The notes beneath the pieces are model-generated. The model was not told the origin of the DNA. It worked only from the letters and a program-made list of their open reading frames with translations, and did no database searches. The position numbers and the translations under genes were made by a program. 64,000 nucleotides of DNA from Acanthococcus lagerstroemiae (taxonomy: Eukaryota; Arthropoda; Insecta; Hemiptera; Eriococcidae), in the NCBI GenBank assembly GCA_031841125.1, contig CM063106.1, positions 11,408,001 to 11,472,000 on the forward strand, written 5' to 3'. Shown here one piece after another: positions 35,569 through 47,500 of the stretch; the stretch's first letter is position 1; every line of letters starts with the position of its first letter.

Positions 35569-38500
35569 ATGGACGGAACTAATGAGAACAAGAAATTTCC
35601 AGTTCTGCCCATGGAGGAAGAATGGAAACCGTTGTTGAAAAACTTGAACAACTTCCTAATGTGTAGACTTTGTGGAGGGTATTTGATTGAGGCTACCAGT
35701 ATCGTTGAATGTTTTCATACTTGTAAGTATAAGTATATATGTTTTCATACTTTGATGAACAATGTCTATGATAGGCTATGCTCTGTGGTTAGAGGTGTTA
35801 CTGTATAGAGGATGCTTCAACGTGATTGTAAATAATGCCTGATTCTTGAAAATTGAAATGATCTAGATTTACAAGGATAAACCCACCCAGACTTTCAATG
35901 AGATTCTTAGAGTTAAAATTAGAAGAACATTTGTAAGTTACATCTTGGCTAAGTTGTGCAATGTTGTTTTTTCTAAATTTCAGATTGTCGATCGTGCATT
36001 GTGCAGTTTCTTCAAAACAGCAAATTCTGTCCAATTTGCGAAGTGCAGGTGCATAAAACAAAGCCATGCCTCAGTTTAAGGTATGTATCACGAATTATTG
36101 TTGATAGCTTTTAAAATTTTATAGGTTGAACAATCTGTACCTACCTACATGTGCCTTTTCAGGCAGTAGTTGGTAGATACCTAGCTTATTAAAAATTGAA
36201 GGCGCTGATACATGATGTGTGTTGGTTATTTATTGTTATATATTCCATGATTCATTTTACAATTACACTGGGGGATTTTACTCTCTGTATGGAAATGAAA
36301 GAAATGGTTGATTATTTATTATTCAGTCAACTGTAAGGGTTTCTGTATTTGAGTTGTAATTTACTTCTTCTTGCACAGATTTAAATTTGCTGATTGACCT
36401 CAAAAAATTTGGAATCTGTTCAGTATATACTATGAAATTGGGTTTAATTAAACTGTGAAACCTGTGTATTCTTCATAAAACCTGCTGATTCACTGTGAGA
36501 CCCGATTGTTCATTGTGAAACACCTTTTTTCATTGTGAAACTCACTGGTCATCAGGAAACTAGTTATTTGTTGTGAAACTTATTGATTTGCAATGAAGCT
36601 GGCTGATTCACGTGAACTGATTAACTGTGAAACGTGTTAATTCATTGTAAAACCTGCTGATTCATTGTAAAACTTTTTGATTAACTGTAAAAATTTGCTG
36701 ATTATCGTGAAGCTTGCTGACCATTGGAAATTGGAAACTCATTCATGTACCCACCATGAAACTTTCTGATTTATTGTGAAACATAATGATTCAAAAATAC
36801 AACTTAGGTCTTGTGAAATCTGATTACTGTTGATGAGCCGCGAAGGTTGCTCAGTGTCAGTATAACTTGTACATGCAAAAACTTGTGAACTTTTTATTCT
36901 GAGGGAAATTATTGCTTTGAAATGAATTCTGTATAGGAGGAATTGCTTGATTCCATTGACCTATTTGTAAACATACTTGTAGATTGCATTTCCTGATGAG
37001 ACTTGTATGTCATTGTATAAACCAACATTGGAGATGTAGCAGACTTGGCTAAAAGCATCATCTATGTGCTAACTATTATGAGATTGGAAGCAGATTTGGG
37101 ATGAAGTTCTAGTTGTTGACTTTAGTTTACATTTAAATCATTTCTACTATGTCTGCGTACATGTAAATTATTCCCTCTATGGTTGCTTACACTTACACGT
37201 TGTATCAAAAAGCGCATTCTATATTTGCTGGAAGGTTAATGGTTGATTCAGCAAAAAGCTTGCTGATTCACTGTGAAATCAGCTTATTCTTAGTGAAATT
37301 TGTATGTTCAATGTGAAACTGTGTGATTCACATTCACAGTGATTTGTATATGAAGCTTACTAATTTACTATAGGAAACTCTTATATCTTATTCACATAAA
37401 TTTGTTTATTTTTTGGGAAACTTATTGATTCACAGAAAAAATCGACTCCCAGTTTCACAATATGTTTGTAAGTTTCACTAATGACTTAATTAACAAATTT
37501 CTAGATGAATTCATAAGTTTTGTTGTAAGTACCGGCAAGAAGAGAAGAGGGCTAAGGCAGCCCTAAAAGGCTCCCCGATGTTCCTGAGGTAATGCTCGAG
37601 GGGGCGGTTCCAGGGCTTGTGTGAGAGCAATGAAAAGAGAGAGAGAAAGAGATGAGAGAGAGAGAGAGAGAAAAGTACGCAAGTTTTACAGTGGCTCAGC
37701 AAGCTTCACTATGAATCAACAAGTTTCATACAGCATACTCAAATTTGACTGTGAATAAGCGGGTTTCACAGTAAACGATTAAGCTGTGCTATGAATCGAT
37801 ACATTTCTCATAAATCGACAAATTTTATTGTGAATACACAAAGTTATAGGTACTGTGACTCAGCAAGCTTTATGGTAAATCAGCAATGATCAGTAGATTT
37901 CACAACAAAGATGTGAGTTTTTCTTTGGATCAGCAAGTTTCACAGTGACTATGTGAATTTTTGTATGATCATCATGTTTCACTGTAAATTGCTTCATTGA
38001 GAATCAACAAGTTTCTCCATGATCAAGCGGATTTCACAATGATTAAGCCCCCCCCCCCCCCAACATACGGGCGCGCATGAGGCATCGTGAGAGGAGACAA
38101 GTGTGTGCAATTGCCGCACTCGTATTTTACCAATAAACGGTTCAAATACATCACATGTGAAATATAAATGTAAAAACGAATGTAAAATCCTCCTTTGAGG
38201 AGCATAATCGTATGTTACCTTCTTAACGAACACATTTTATGACAATGAAAATCTCCTAATTAATGGTAATGCATAACACGCGTCTCTATCCTGCGCATGC
38301 TTAATTAGCGTACAAGAGTGAGCCCAATTACTCGTGATTTCATTTATATAAATTAGAAGTGTAAGTCGATAATTATATAGGTGTAATAAAAAAACGTGCA
38401 TCGGGTGTGGTTTGCTCGCAGGTCGGATACGATTATCCAGAGGTTAGTGTACAAAGCAGTTCCTGGGCTGTATAAAAACGAGCTTCAGCGTCGCAAGCAG

Positions 38501-41500
38501 TTTCTGCTGGACTCGGGCGTCAATGACTTCGCAGTAAGTGAGGATGACGACTCCTCCGAAGAGTACTACTTCGCTCCGGAGGAACCGATTAGCATTTCGC
38601 TGGAATACGTGGAAAACGACATCAGGTATGTAAACCTTTGCTGATGTACAGAATTATTATACGTGTTCGCCCGCCCGGTCTGGGCACCGTCGCTGAGCCG
38701 AAAACTCCGGTGTCAATTTTCGTTTCCGTTATGTCGAAAATTGCCCGTTGTGCTGGCTAATTTGCAATATCTTCCGATCGCATCCGGATTAGCGAGCGAG
38801 TCGCAACACCGTGAACAGTGTAGTGTATTACATTTCCGGCTTAAGCGCCATTTTATTCGGTCGTGACTGCTGGCTTCGCCACCTCCTCATATAGCGTTCT
38901 TGTGTCGCCGTATAGAAGCACATTCGCAGGTCTGGCTGAGTCTTTGAGCGAGAAAAATAAATTCCCTACCTGCTTAGGTCTCCCGCGGGTTGAGGAAGTC
39001 GATTTTTGTTATCGCGGCGTGGTTCCCGAAACATCGACTGGTGTACAAGAGAATGTGGTGAGCGAACACGCGAATGTAGACAGCGTGATTCTCGGCGTGT
39101 ACGCGGCTGTATTCCATGTTCTTCCGTCATGCCCTACTTGTTATATGAAACGACGTTAAATTGTCTCGGAATGCCATAAGGTCAACCTGAATTGTAAGAA
39201 GTGCACGTCGTGTCGATTATACGGATGTTTGAGCGTGAGGATGCGCTGAAAATTGGAATCGCTGCAGAGTCGATTCGGTGTGGCCATCGGGTTGTGGTAA
39301 TGAAGGAACTATTTTAGTGATTGTCCTTGGTGCAAAATCGACGAGAATTTTTGAGGAGGGAGTTAATCATGGGAAGCTATCTTACCTTTGAAATCCACAG
39401 TTTCAAAAGCGTCAAAGATTCGCCATTTTCAGTGGGGCCTGGTGCAAAAACTGCCTCAGTTGCACGTTCCTCTGTTGTGCGGACCAAGTATACAGTTTGA
39501 AAATGGAGAAGTCGAAGAAGAAAAGAGCGTCCATATTCGAATCCTCCGGTATATCTAAGTGACGATGCGTCAGTGTTCAACGGTGAGGTCAAGCCAGTTG
39601 GGCCGGCGTTCCCTGTAATCACCCTATTGGAAGAATAGATGGACTGGTTCTTTTTTCCATTCTTGAATCGAAAAGAATCACTGCTTCTTTAATGTAATTG
39701 ATTATCTGGCTTACAGTAGTGGTCCCAATAGTGTTCACCATACAGGTGTCAGTTCTTTTACTTTTCGTTTGTCATAACCAAAAATAGAAATGGACACGTG
39801 CCGGATGTACTAACGGTCGGTATGGATTTTGTCCGGGGTTTACGTTAGTACATTATATAGCCATCAGCTCTGTATCCTTCTGATAAGTATGCTGGCACAC
39901 TTGTGATTTTCCATATCGATGAATTTTCCTAACGAAGCAGTTCACTAGAGCGCACGGATGCTTTGCCATAAAGATTGATCTAGGTTCGTGAAGAGCTGGG
40001 CAGGTCTATTATAGGTAAAGAAGGATCTCCTGCGTACTTTTCGATGCAAAGCGATGTTACAACAGCCAAATCGCACTATTGGAATTTTGATTTACGACGG
40101 GAATAAAAATAATTTTATCATAGTTAAACTTTTTGTAACGCAATCCTCCCGGAATAATTTGCGGAGGGTGGACGTGCACGCGGTAACCCTCTCCGGGTTT
40201 TGCGACCCTAATGTGTATCGTCGTTCGTTGTTATGGTTAGGAGATATATAGGCTCGCCTCCCTCACTCTTACTCGCTCTTCCTTTTCCTCTTCCCTTTCT
40301 GTCTCTCTCCGTTTTTCCTTTTCTCGCAGCCTATTACCATAAATAAAACTTTTAAAGTAGCGAAATTAAACGAAAGCAGGCCACTCGCCCTTTCGCTTAG
40401 AGCTTCGTTCCGCCGGTTTGTTGTACTTACGATTATGAAATGCGGAGCTCAGATACGAAACGAGTAACGAATCTGTATTTATACTTTGCACCAACCCTTT
40501 TCCACTTGGTTGGAATGTCAAGTTTAACATCCAATTAGTGTTGGAAATATGAATTCGGCGATCATGTCATATTTTAATTAGACGTACCGAGGCTGAAATA
40601 TTATATTCGATGACATTTGGATTAGATATGATTTCGAATGGGTGCTGCTTCGGGTTGATGTAATGCGGTTGAGTTCGTGATTTGGTTTTTATTACGAGAA
40701 GATATGCGCGGATGTCATTTATATTACACCTATATTAGGCACTGTCTGCGAATCAATGAAAAAAATATGGTAGGGCAGATGTGATTGTTGTGGTCACAAA
40801 ACCAAATGTGGCCAGTTCAACAATTCATGTGCTGTACAAATCTTACGTGTAATAGAAGAAAATATCTTATTCTGTGAGGCAAATTTTACTATGTTGCCCC
40901 TTAAAAACTGATGAAACACTCATTTGCAAGCAAACCGAATCAAACTTTTCAATTTTAGGGAAATGTCTACAAAAAAATATGTTTTGGACGGTAATAGGAT
41001 GGAGGAATTGTCTCCCCCTTCCCTTGAAACTGGCTATGGTGTTGCATTGTCCTTAATTTTCCACAGACTCGGTATGCTTTCTTTTTCATGGCTGTTACAG
41101 CGTTTCAGTTTGAAAAATAGCCACAACAGGACTTCTCAGTGGCCATATGTGGTGCATCTGCCTTAAATTTGAGATAGAATGTATTGGTATTATTGCATTT
41201 TGTGGAGCGTATGGCGATGCACGCATGCTAACGTAGTTCCCCAGACACCGTCCCCTGGTCCTGGAAACTACCGTTTCGAGTATTGCATCAGTGACCAGAG
41301 GGACGCATTGAGGCTGGTCTGAGCCCCCATTTCGCCTCTTCGGTTCGGATTCGCCAGAACCACTAAGGGACACCCTACTGACCGAGGCAACGCTCACCCG
41401 GCATTAACCTGGAATTCGGGTGTACCACAGATAGACGTGCTTCCCTGCTTCCTTCGCCCCTCACCTTCTCGTCTTGGTACGTGTGACGACGCAGGAAGAT

Positions 41501-44500
41501 GGTGATAGCGGGGTGAGCCCTGCCGGAGGGTCCGCAGCAGCTCTTGGATGGTACAGAGTTGTTGTGTCCGGTGTAGGCCGAGCTTTGTCCGTCGACCCTC
41601 CGCCTCGACCACTGTCTAGGATGGTACAGAGTTGTGTCCTGTGTAGGCCGAGCTTTGACGGTCGGCCTTCTGCCTCGACCACTCTGTCTGCATCTTCTTC
41701 TTCATGATGGTCGAGACAAAGGCCGGCACCCGGTTTCATCCGCATCCACTCTTCAGCATTTCCGAATCAAGATGTCCGGCACGAGACGGCTGGTCATGTC
41801 ACTACCGCCCATGTAGCCAGGGTTGGGGAAGTCGAAACTTATGAACTTAGATTCGGATTCAGCTTAATTGCAAGATGGAAGGATCTTTCAGATTTGGTTT
41901 CAGTTTCAGAAATGTTTGTGTTGTACTTCCGATTTCGGTTACAATTTCACTCGTATGATTACCTCAGCGTAAGTTTCGGATTCAGCTTCGAGTTTCGACT
42001 TCTCGTTATCTGGTCATCTCATTCTTTTCTAATACCAAAAATGTTCACCAATCACAACTGGACTGATCTGATTTTTCGATCGTTGAAAAGTGTTAATACT
42101 TAATAGTACCCTAGTACTAGCAAGCTTTAGGTACTTTTCCCAGGACATTTTCAAGTGAATATACGTCAAAATCACGAATCACGGCAGTATGACATTAAGC
42201 CGAACCCGAAGCCATTAGAATCTAATAAATTACGGCTTCGTTTCAGCTTCTGTAAAATTGTATTATGAACTTCAGTTTTGGCTTTTCCCTCGCAAGGTGA
42301 TTTCACTTATTTTTGGATTCGGCTTCAGAGACAGCACATTTTCTTAAACTTCGAGATTCGGATTCAGTTTCAGATTGCCAACCTTCGCCGCGCCGCGACC
42401 AATCGCTGTTGCCGTCCCGCGCCTCTCCTGCTCCCAAGCCTCACACTCGAACAGGGTGTGCCAGCGGTTTTGATATTGATGAGAATCAACTAGCCCATAG
42501 TGGTTGTGTATTAGATGAAATTTCACGTTCACGGAATACTCAACTACTTATACTGAGTTCTGTGCAGTTACATCTCAATAACTGCCTCAATTCTAGAGAT
42601 TCTGTAAGATGTGTCAGCTTCTCAACTTTCCCTTCTGCTCATCGAATCAAAATGGTCTTTTCGACACTCAAGATCCTAGTCAAATAGGTATCCATTGGTG
42701 GAGCGTATGGCGATGCACGCATGCCACACTGGCTCCCTAGACACCGCACCCCTGGCCTTGGAAACTACCATTTCAGGTATCGCATCAGTGACTAGAGGGA
42801 GGTTAAATAGGTATATTAATAACTTCTTTCATCACATCCTCAATTTTGATGAATGTCAACCCTCCTTAGTCGTTGTGCGTTTTCCATCCGACATTTTTTT
42901 TTTCTTGTACCGGGAGTAATTTCTATGAAAATTCATTTTTAAAGATGGCAGTGTCAATATTTCTGTATATTAACGAATGTGGAAATTAATGAAAGTGGAT
43001 ATACATTTCACCGACTAACATGCCAGTGCAGTAGAAGAGGGTGAAAACAAAGCTCGCGATGCTTTTTCCTCTTTATTTTATGCATTTATTCCCCTTTGCT
43101 GATTAGAGTTTCCGATTCGGAATTGAGTGCTCGCAGTCGTGCGTTTTCTAACTGAAGTTGATATGAGGTGAAAAGCTAAGAGTGTTAATGTAATTCCATG
43201 CCTTTTAAAACCCTACAGTCTAATGATGGGTAGTATTTTTATTTCGCTGTCTGTACTCACAGCTGCAAAATCTGAATATTGCGCGCATTTTTTGGCACGC
43301 CCTGTAACTTCATATAGCTACCTTTTGGTCCGCTCTGAAACGTACCTGGGAAAGTTAGGGAAAAGTCAGGGAATTTCATTTTAGAAAGAAACTGGGCACT
43401 CTGTTTGAGATTTTTGGGCTGTGGGTCTGTATTATGTTGAGGCTTTAAAAATATCATCCTGCAATTCCTCAATTAGAGTATCATCTCTTCTCTTCCCGAT
43501 GCGCAATCCGTTGGCCTCTAGTTACTCGCGGAAAAGTTACCCATTTGCAACCCTCGGTTATCCTCAGATTACCCAGAAACCCATCAGTTACCCTTGATTC
43601 CCCCTTAGTTACCCGGGTACCTTGGCGGGATTTCGCGCATTGCAGTACGCAATCAGTTACCCTCTAGTTACCCGCGGAAAAGATACCCATTTGCAACTCT
43701 TACCCCCTGATTCCATTTTAGTTACCCGGGTAATTGGCGGGCTTTTGCGCATCGGGATATGACTTTTTTGCTGAATTCAGTCCTCTGTTTCTTCTTAAAC
43801 TGAAAATAAAATTGTTTTCTGACATCGGTGAAAGACCTTTTGGGATGAAGGCTCTGGTCCTTGAGTTTTATTGAGCCACCCCCAAATACGGCTGTAAGTT
43901 GTAGTAAAGAAAATCGTTTTTCTTGCTACACTTTCTCTGTAACGCGTCTGCGATTAAGTATATCCCATCAGTTCCGGAATCTTTCTTTTGACCTGAGCGT
44001 CATGCTCCACTCATTTTAGCTTATTGCATCCTGTATAACTATATGCATTGGCAGTCCCGCTAAAAACTAATCAATTTGATGATCAAGAACCGTCACGCCA
44101 TATTCCAAATTTTTCGGCTCTTTATTTCCGCGCATCATCAATCATCACGGCATAGCCAACTTCGATATAATGAAAATATTATTCGCTATAAATCATTTTC
44201 AGGTTGTAAAATAATTATACCGTGCATACGAGTAAGAAACACATCGGATTTAGGAAGGAAAGAAAGAAAGAAAACAAGTCGACGCCCTAATTATAAAATT
44301 ATCCGATTGAATGCGGTTCTTTGGCCGCAATCTTTCGGTGCTTTCATTCGTCAACTTTTCCTACCAAAATTTGACAGTCCCATCCATCTCGTGTAGATTT
44401 ATTCGATGCAGTTTCGGACACCGTTTCATCTCCGCCAATTATTGCTACCCGGGGAATCGATATAGGCATAATAATTTATGGGATACTTTCTTACAACCTT

Positions 44501-47500
44501 TCTAATGCACGCGCTACGTAAAATATCCCCCTCCTCCCCCCACATCTGGCTAGAATACTATTTGTGTAATCTATTCGAGCTTATTAATGTTTATTTTGGC
44601 TGCGTTTGTATACAAAAACGAGGTTTTCATGCTGTACCGGGGGAAAAAATTCAGCCGGCTGTCGTAACTATAACTTATTTTTAGGAAACTCGTAAAGATG
44701 ACATCGACTATGCGTTTGTTTCGACGAGCATTTCTTGGATCGTATTCGTGTTTCTGTCTCTCTTTTCTCCTCTTCTAGTTCTTTATTTCATTTTTTATTC
44801 GGGTATAAAAACACACAAGAACTAAAGAAAATAACCAGCGTTTCCCCAGTATTTTCGACGTATCTGTTAGCATTATAATTTGTGATGTGTTCGCTCGAGT
44901 TTGATTTTGTTACTTTATATACAACATTTCCCACAGGATACAATAAATAGGACTGCAACTGAAACTTATATAAGTGGTATAATCGATTCTTCTGAAGTGA
45001 CAGAAGCTAACGAGATCTTGTTCCTTAACATAGTTTGCAACTGCAGGAAAATCAACTTAACCACTTCTGGCACTCAGCCCTCCAACTAGTCTTCTGTATC
45101 GAGGGAGCGAATATCATCCACGCACTGCATTTTCTTGGTACGAATGGGGATAAGAATGCAGTTTTTTCTACGAAAGAGCCAGAGAAATTGCTAGAAGGCA
45201 AGGCCCCTATTTTCCCATCTTGGTTATGACTCCAAAAACCGAACCTCCGTTCGCCATCCGAAGTTGGGGCATAATGAGCAGGATCTTTCCACTTATTCTG
45301 CATACGTTTTTGAAATGTAACGATACACCACTTCTTTTCCTAATCTGCCCTCAACCCGAGCCCTGGAATCCGCCCTTTCAAGCATTACTTCAGAGACGTC
45401 GGGAAGGCTGTTAGTGTCTTAGCCCTCTTCCCTTCTGCCAAAAACCCGGCGGGACCTCCGGAACCCGAGACCAACGCGCTGTCCACTCGGCCAACCAGAC
45501 CTCAACGATACACCACTGAAACCCATCAAAGTTTTGTACTCACATTCTGAGTGAAAATTGAAAAAAAAACTCATTTTCAAACCTCTGTCTCTGTTTGCCT
45601 GTTGCAGAGACGAGAACGATCCGACGTCAAAAGATGTAGTGAAGTGTAATGGAAAAACAGAACAGGTGAGAAAACTTGATGCACTATATAAATGGCTATT
45701 CTAAATGTATAATTAAGTACCTATAGTTAATTTAATCAGCGTATTTGAATTTCGTTCTGAGAATGAAATAAAATGCCGAGTTGTTGACTCATCATTTCCG
45801 AAGATATGTATCGGAATATTATGACACATGAGCTTATGTATTTATAGAAGGGAATATAAATGAGGACTGATATTAGAGACTAAGATTAGATCAGCAAATA
45901 CATCCTTCAAGATCGTCTATATCATCGTTATTGTTGCCTGGGTATCGCTCAACTATATTATTTTGTATTTATTCCGATGTTTCTTTCGTGTTCACAGATA
46001 ACACACAGAAGGTACTTGCAATGTCCAGCCGCATTAAAAATCGAGCACATATACAAATTTATAAAACTGAAGTACAATTTGAAGAATAACCACGAGGTAA
46101 GAACCTATATATAAGAATTGCTTATTTTCATGATTTTTTCACTTCGTAAAAATAGTTTTGAAATCGTGTGATAACTGATAGGTGGCAGCTAGACTTACAA
46201 AATTTCCAACGGATTATTTGCTCTTTATGTAATTTTCCTTGACGTACCATAGTTTGACATTAATGGGCTTTCATCATACTCAGATAAACAAAAAAGAGTT
46301 TGCAGGAAGGCGGGATAAATCCCAGTTTGTCCTAGATTTTTTTTGCTGGACTCTAATTCTTGGATCATGAAATTCCTTCGCCGTCCTCAGTGGCTTTCAA
46401 AGTTGGCCTTCTCAGTCACAATTTTCCCAATGCCCTTTTTTCAGTCTCAGTCTATGCTCCGTTTGTCACTTGGCCCAGTATAGAGAGGTAATCTTATTTA
46501 CCCTCAGAACTGTGTCAAAAACATGTGTACCTACTGAATCTTCTCGGATTCGTACTTAATCCCAAATATGTACTCATCTGTTACAGGTTGAAGTTCTGTA
46601 CGAAAACATGAAGTTACCCAGTTGTTTCTCTCTCATGGACACCGCATATACCTTTTCATGGAGCCGGGTGAGTTGTGTTTTATTACATTGGTAGTATAAC
46701 TATCATCACCACCCGCGGACTGGTAAGGGAATTGTAAAGGGGGAATATTACCAGTATTTTTCCATTCCTGGAACAAGTCATATTTTGGGTGGGCCCGCAG
46801 TCCAAGGGGCCCGGACGGGGATCTCCCCCCCCCACAGCCAGTCCGCGGTTGGTCATCACTGTAATTTTATTCTGGAAAAAGAACCTTAGGGTTATAGAGA
46901 AACTTTGTGGTATCGATTTCATTTCCATGGACTGGTCCTACTTGTTTATATGAGTCGGCTTCCAAGATTTTGGATGTCAACAATAATCTCCCGCTGTCAG
47001 CCAAAGACTAGCTCTTCGATCCTTGCGAATTTAATTGAAAACTTAAGGTTTTTCAATCATTCTTAGTCCCTTATTCTTTGATTGCGACATTTGATAACAT
47101 TTTGTTTAAAACGTACACACACGAAGGTGCTGTTTATTCTGCGGCAATGTTGGATATCACTCACAAGATAACAGTGCCAAATCAACCACACCACCTTGTA
47201 TCATGTGAAGCATATGCATGCATTCACGTTTCTCTTTGGCAGTCAGTATTTTAATATAATTTATTTCTTCTGTGATGCTTATACAAAGACACTGTGTGCA
47301 TTTGTCAAAACATTACATCTCTGATTTCATGCCTTCACTTAAAATCCCAAACAACGTTCAGTCTCTTATTCCATTGAATTAATTTGGTGTTTCTTTCTTT
47401 TATTCAATTGTCGTGTCTCTCAGAAACACAGTACTCCATATGCGCGTTGAATTTTTCTCATAACATCCTTTATTGTCGCATATTGTGTGCACTAAGGCAC

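Noticed and set aside
38863..39159. 98-codon ORF in Psc intron 3
   Set aside because: No family motif, no repeats of it, and CpG-rich sequence makes chance ORFs likely.
41204..42803. Hammerhead ribozyme on the minus strand of the 100-bp repeats
   Set aside because: The core reads CTGATGC where CTGANGA is required, and stem II is not evident; kept only as a remark in the repeat finding.
44901..45089. Additional Psc exon
   Set aside because: No matching splice pair that keeps the frame, and no similarity to PCGF proteins; exons 3 and 4 join in phase without it.
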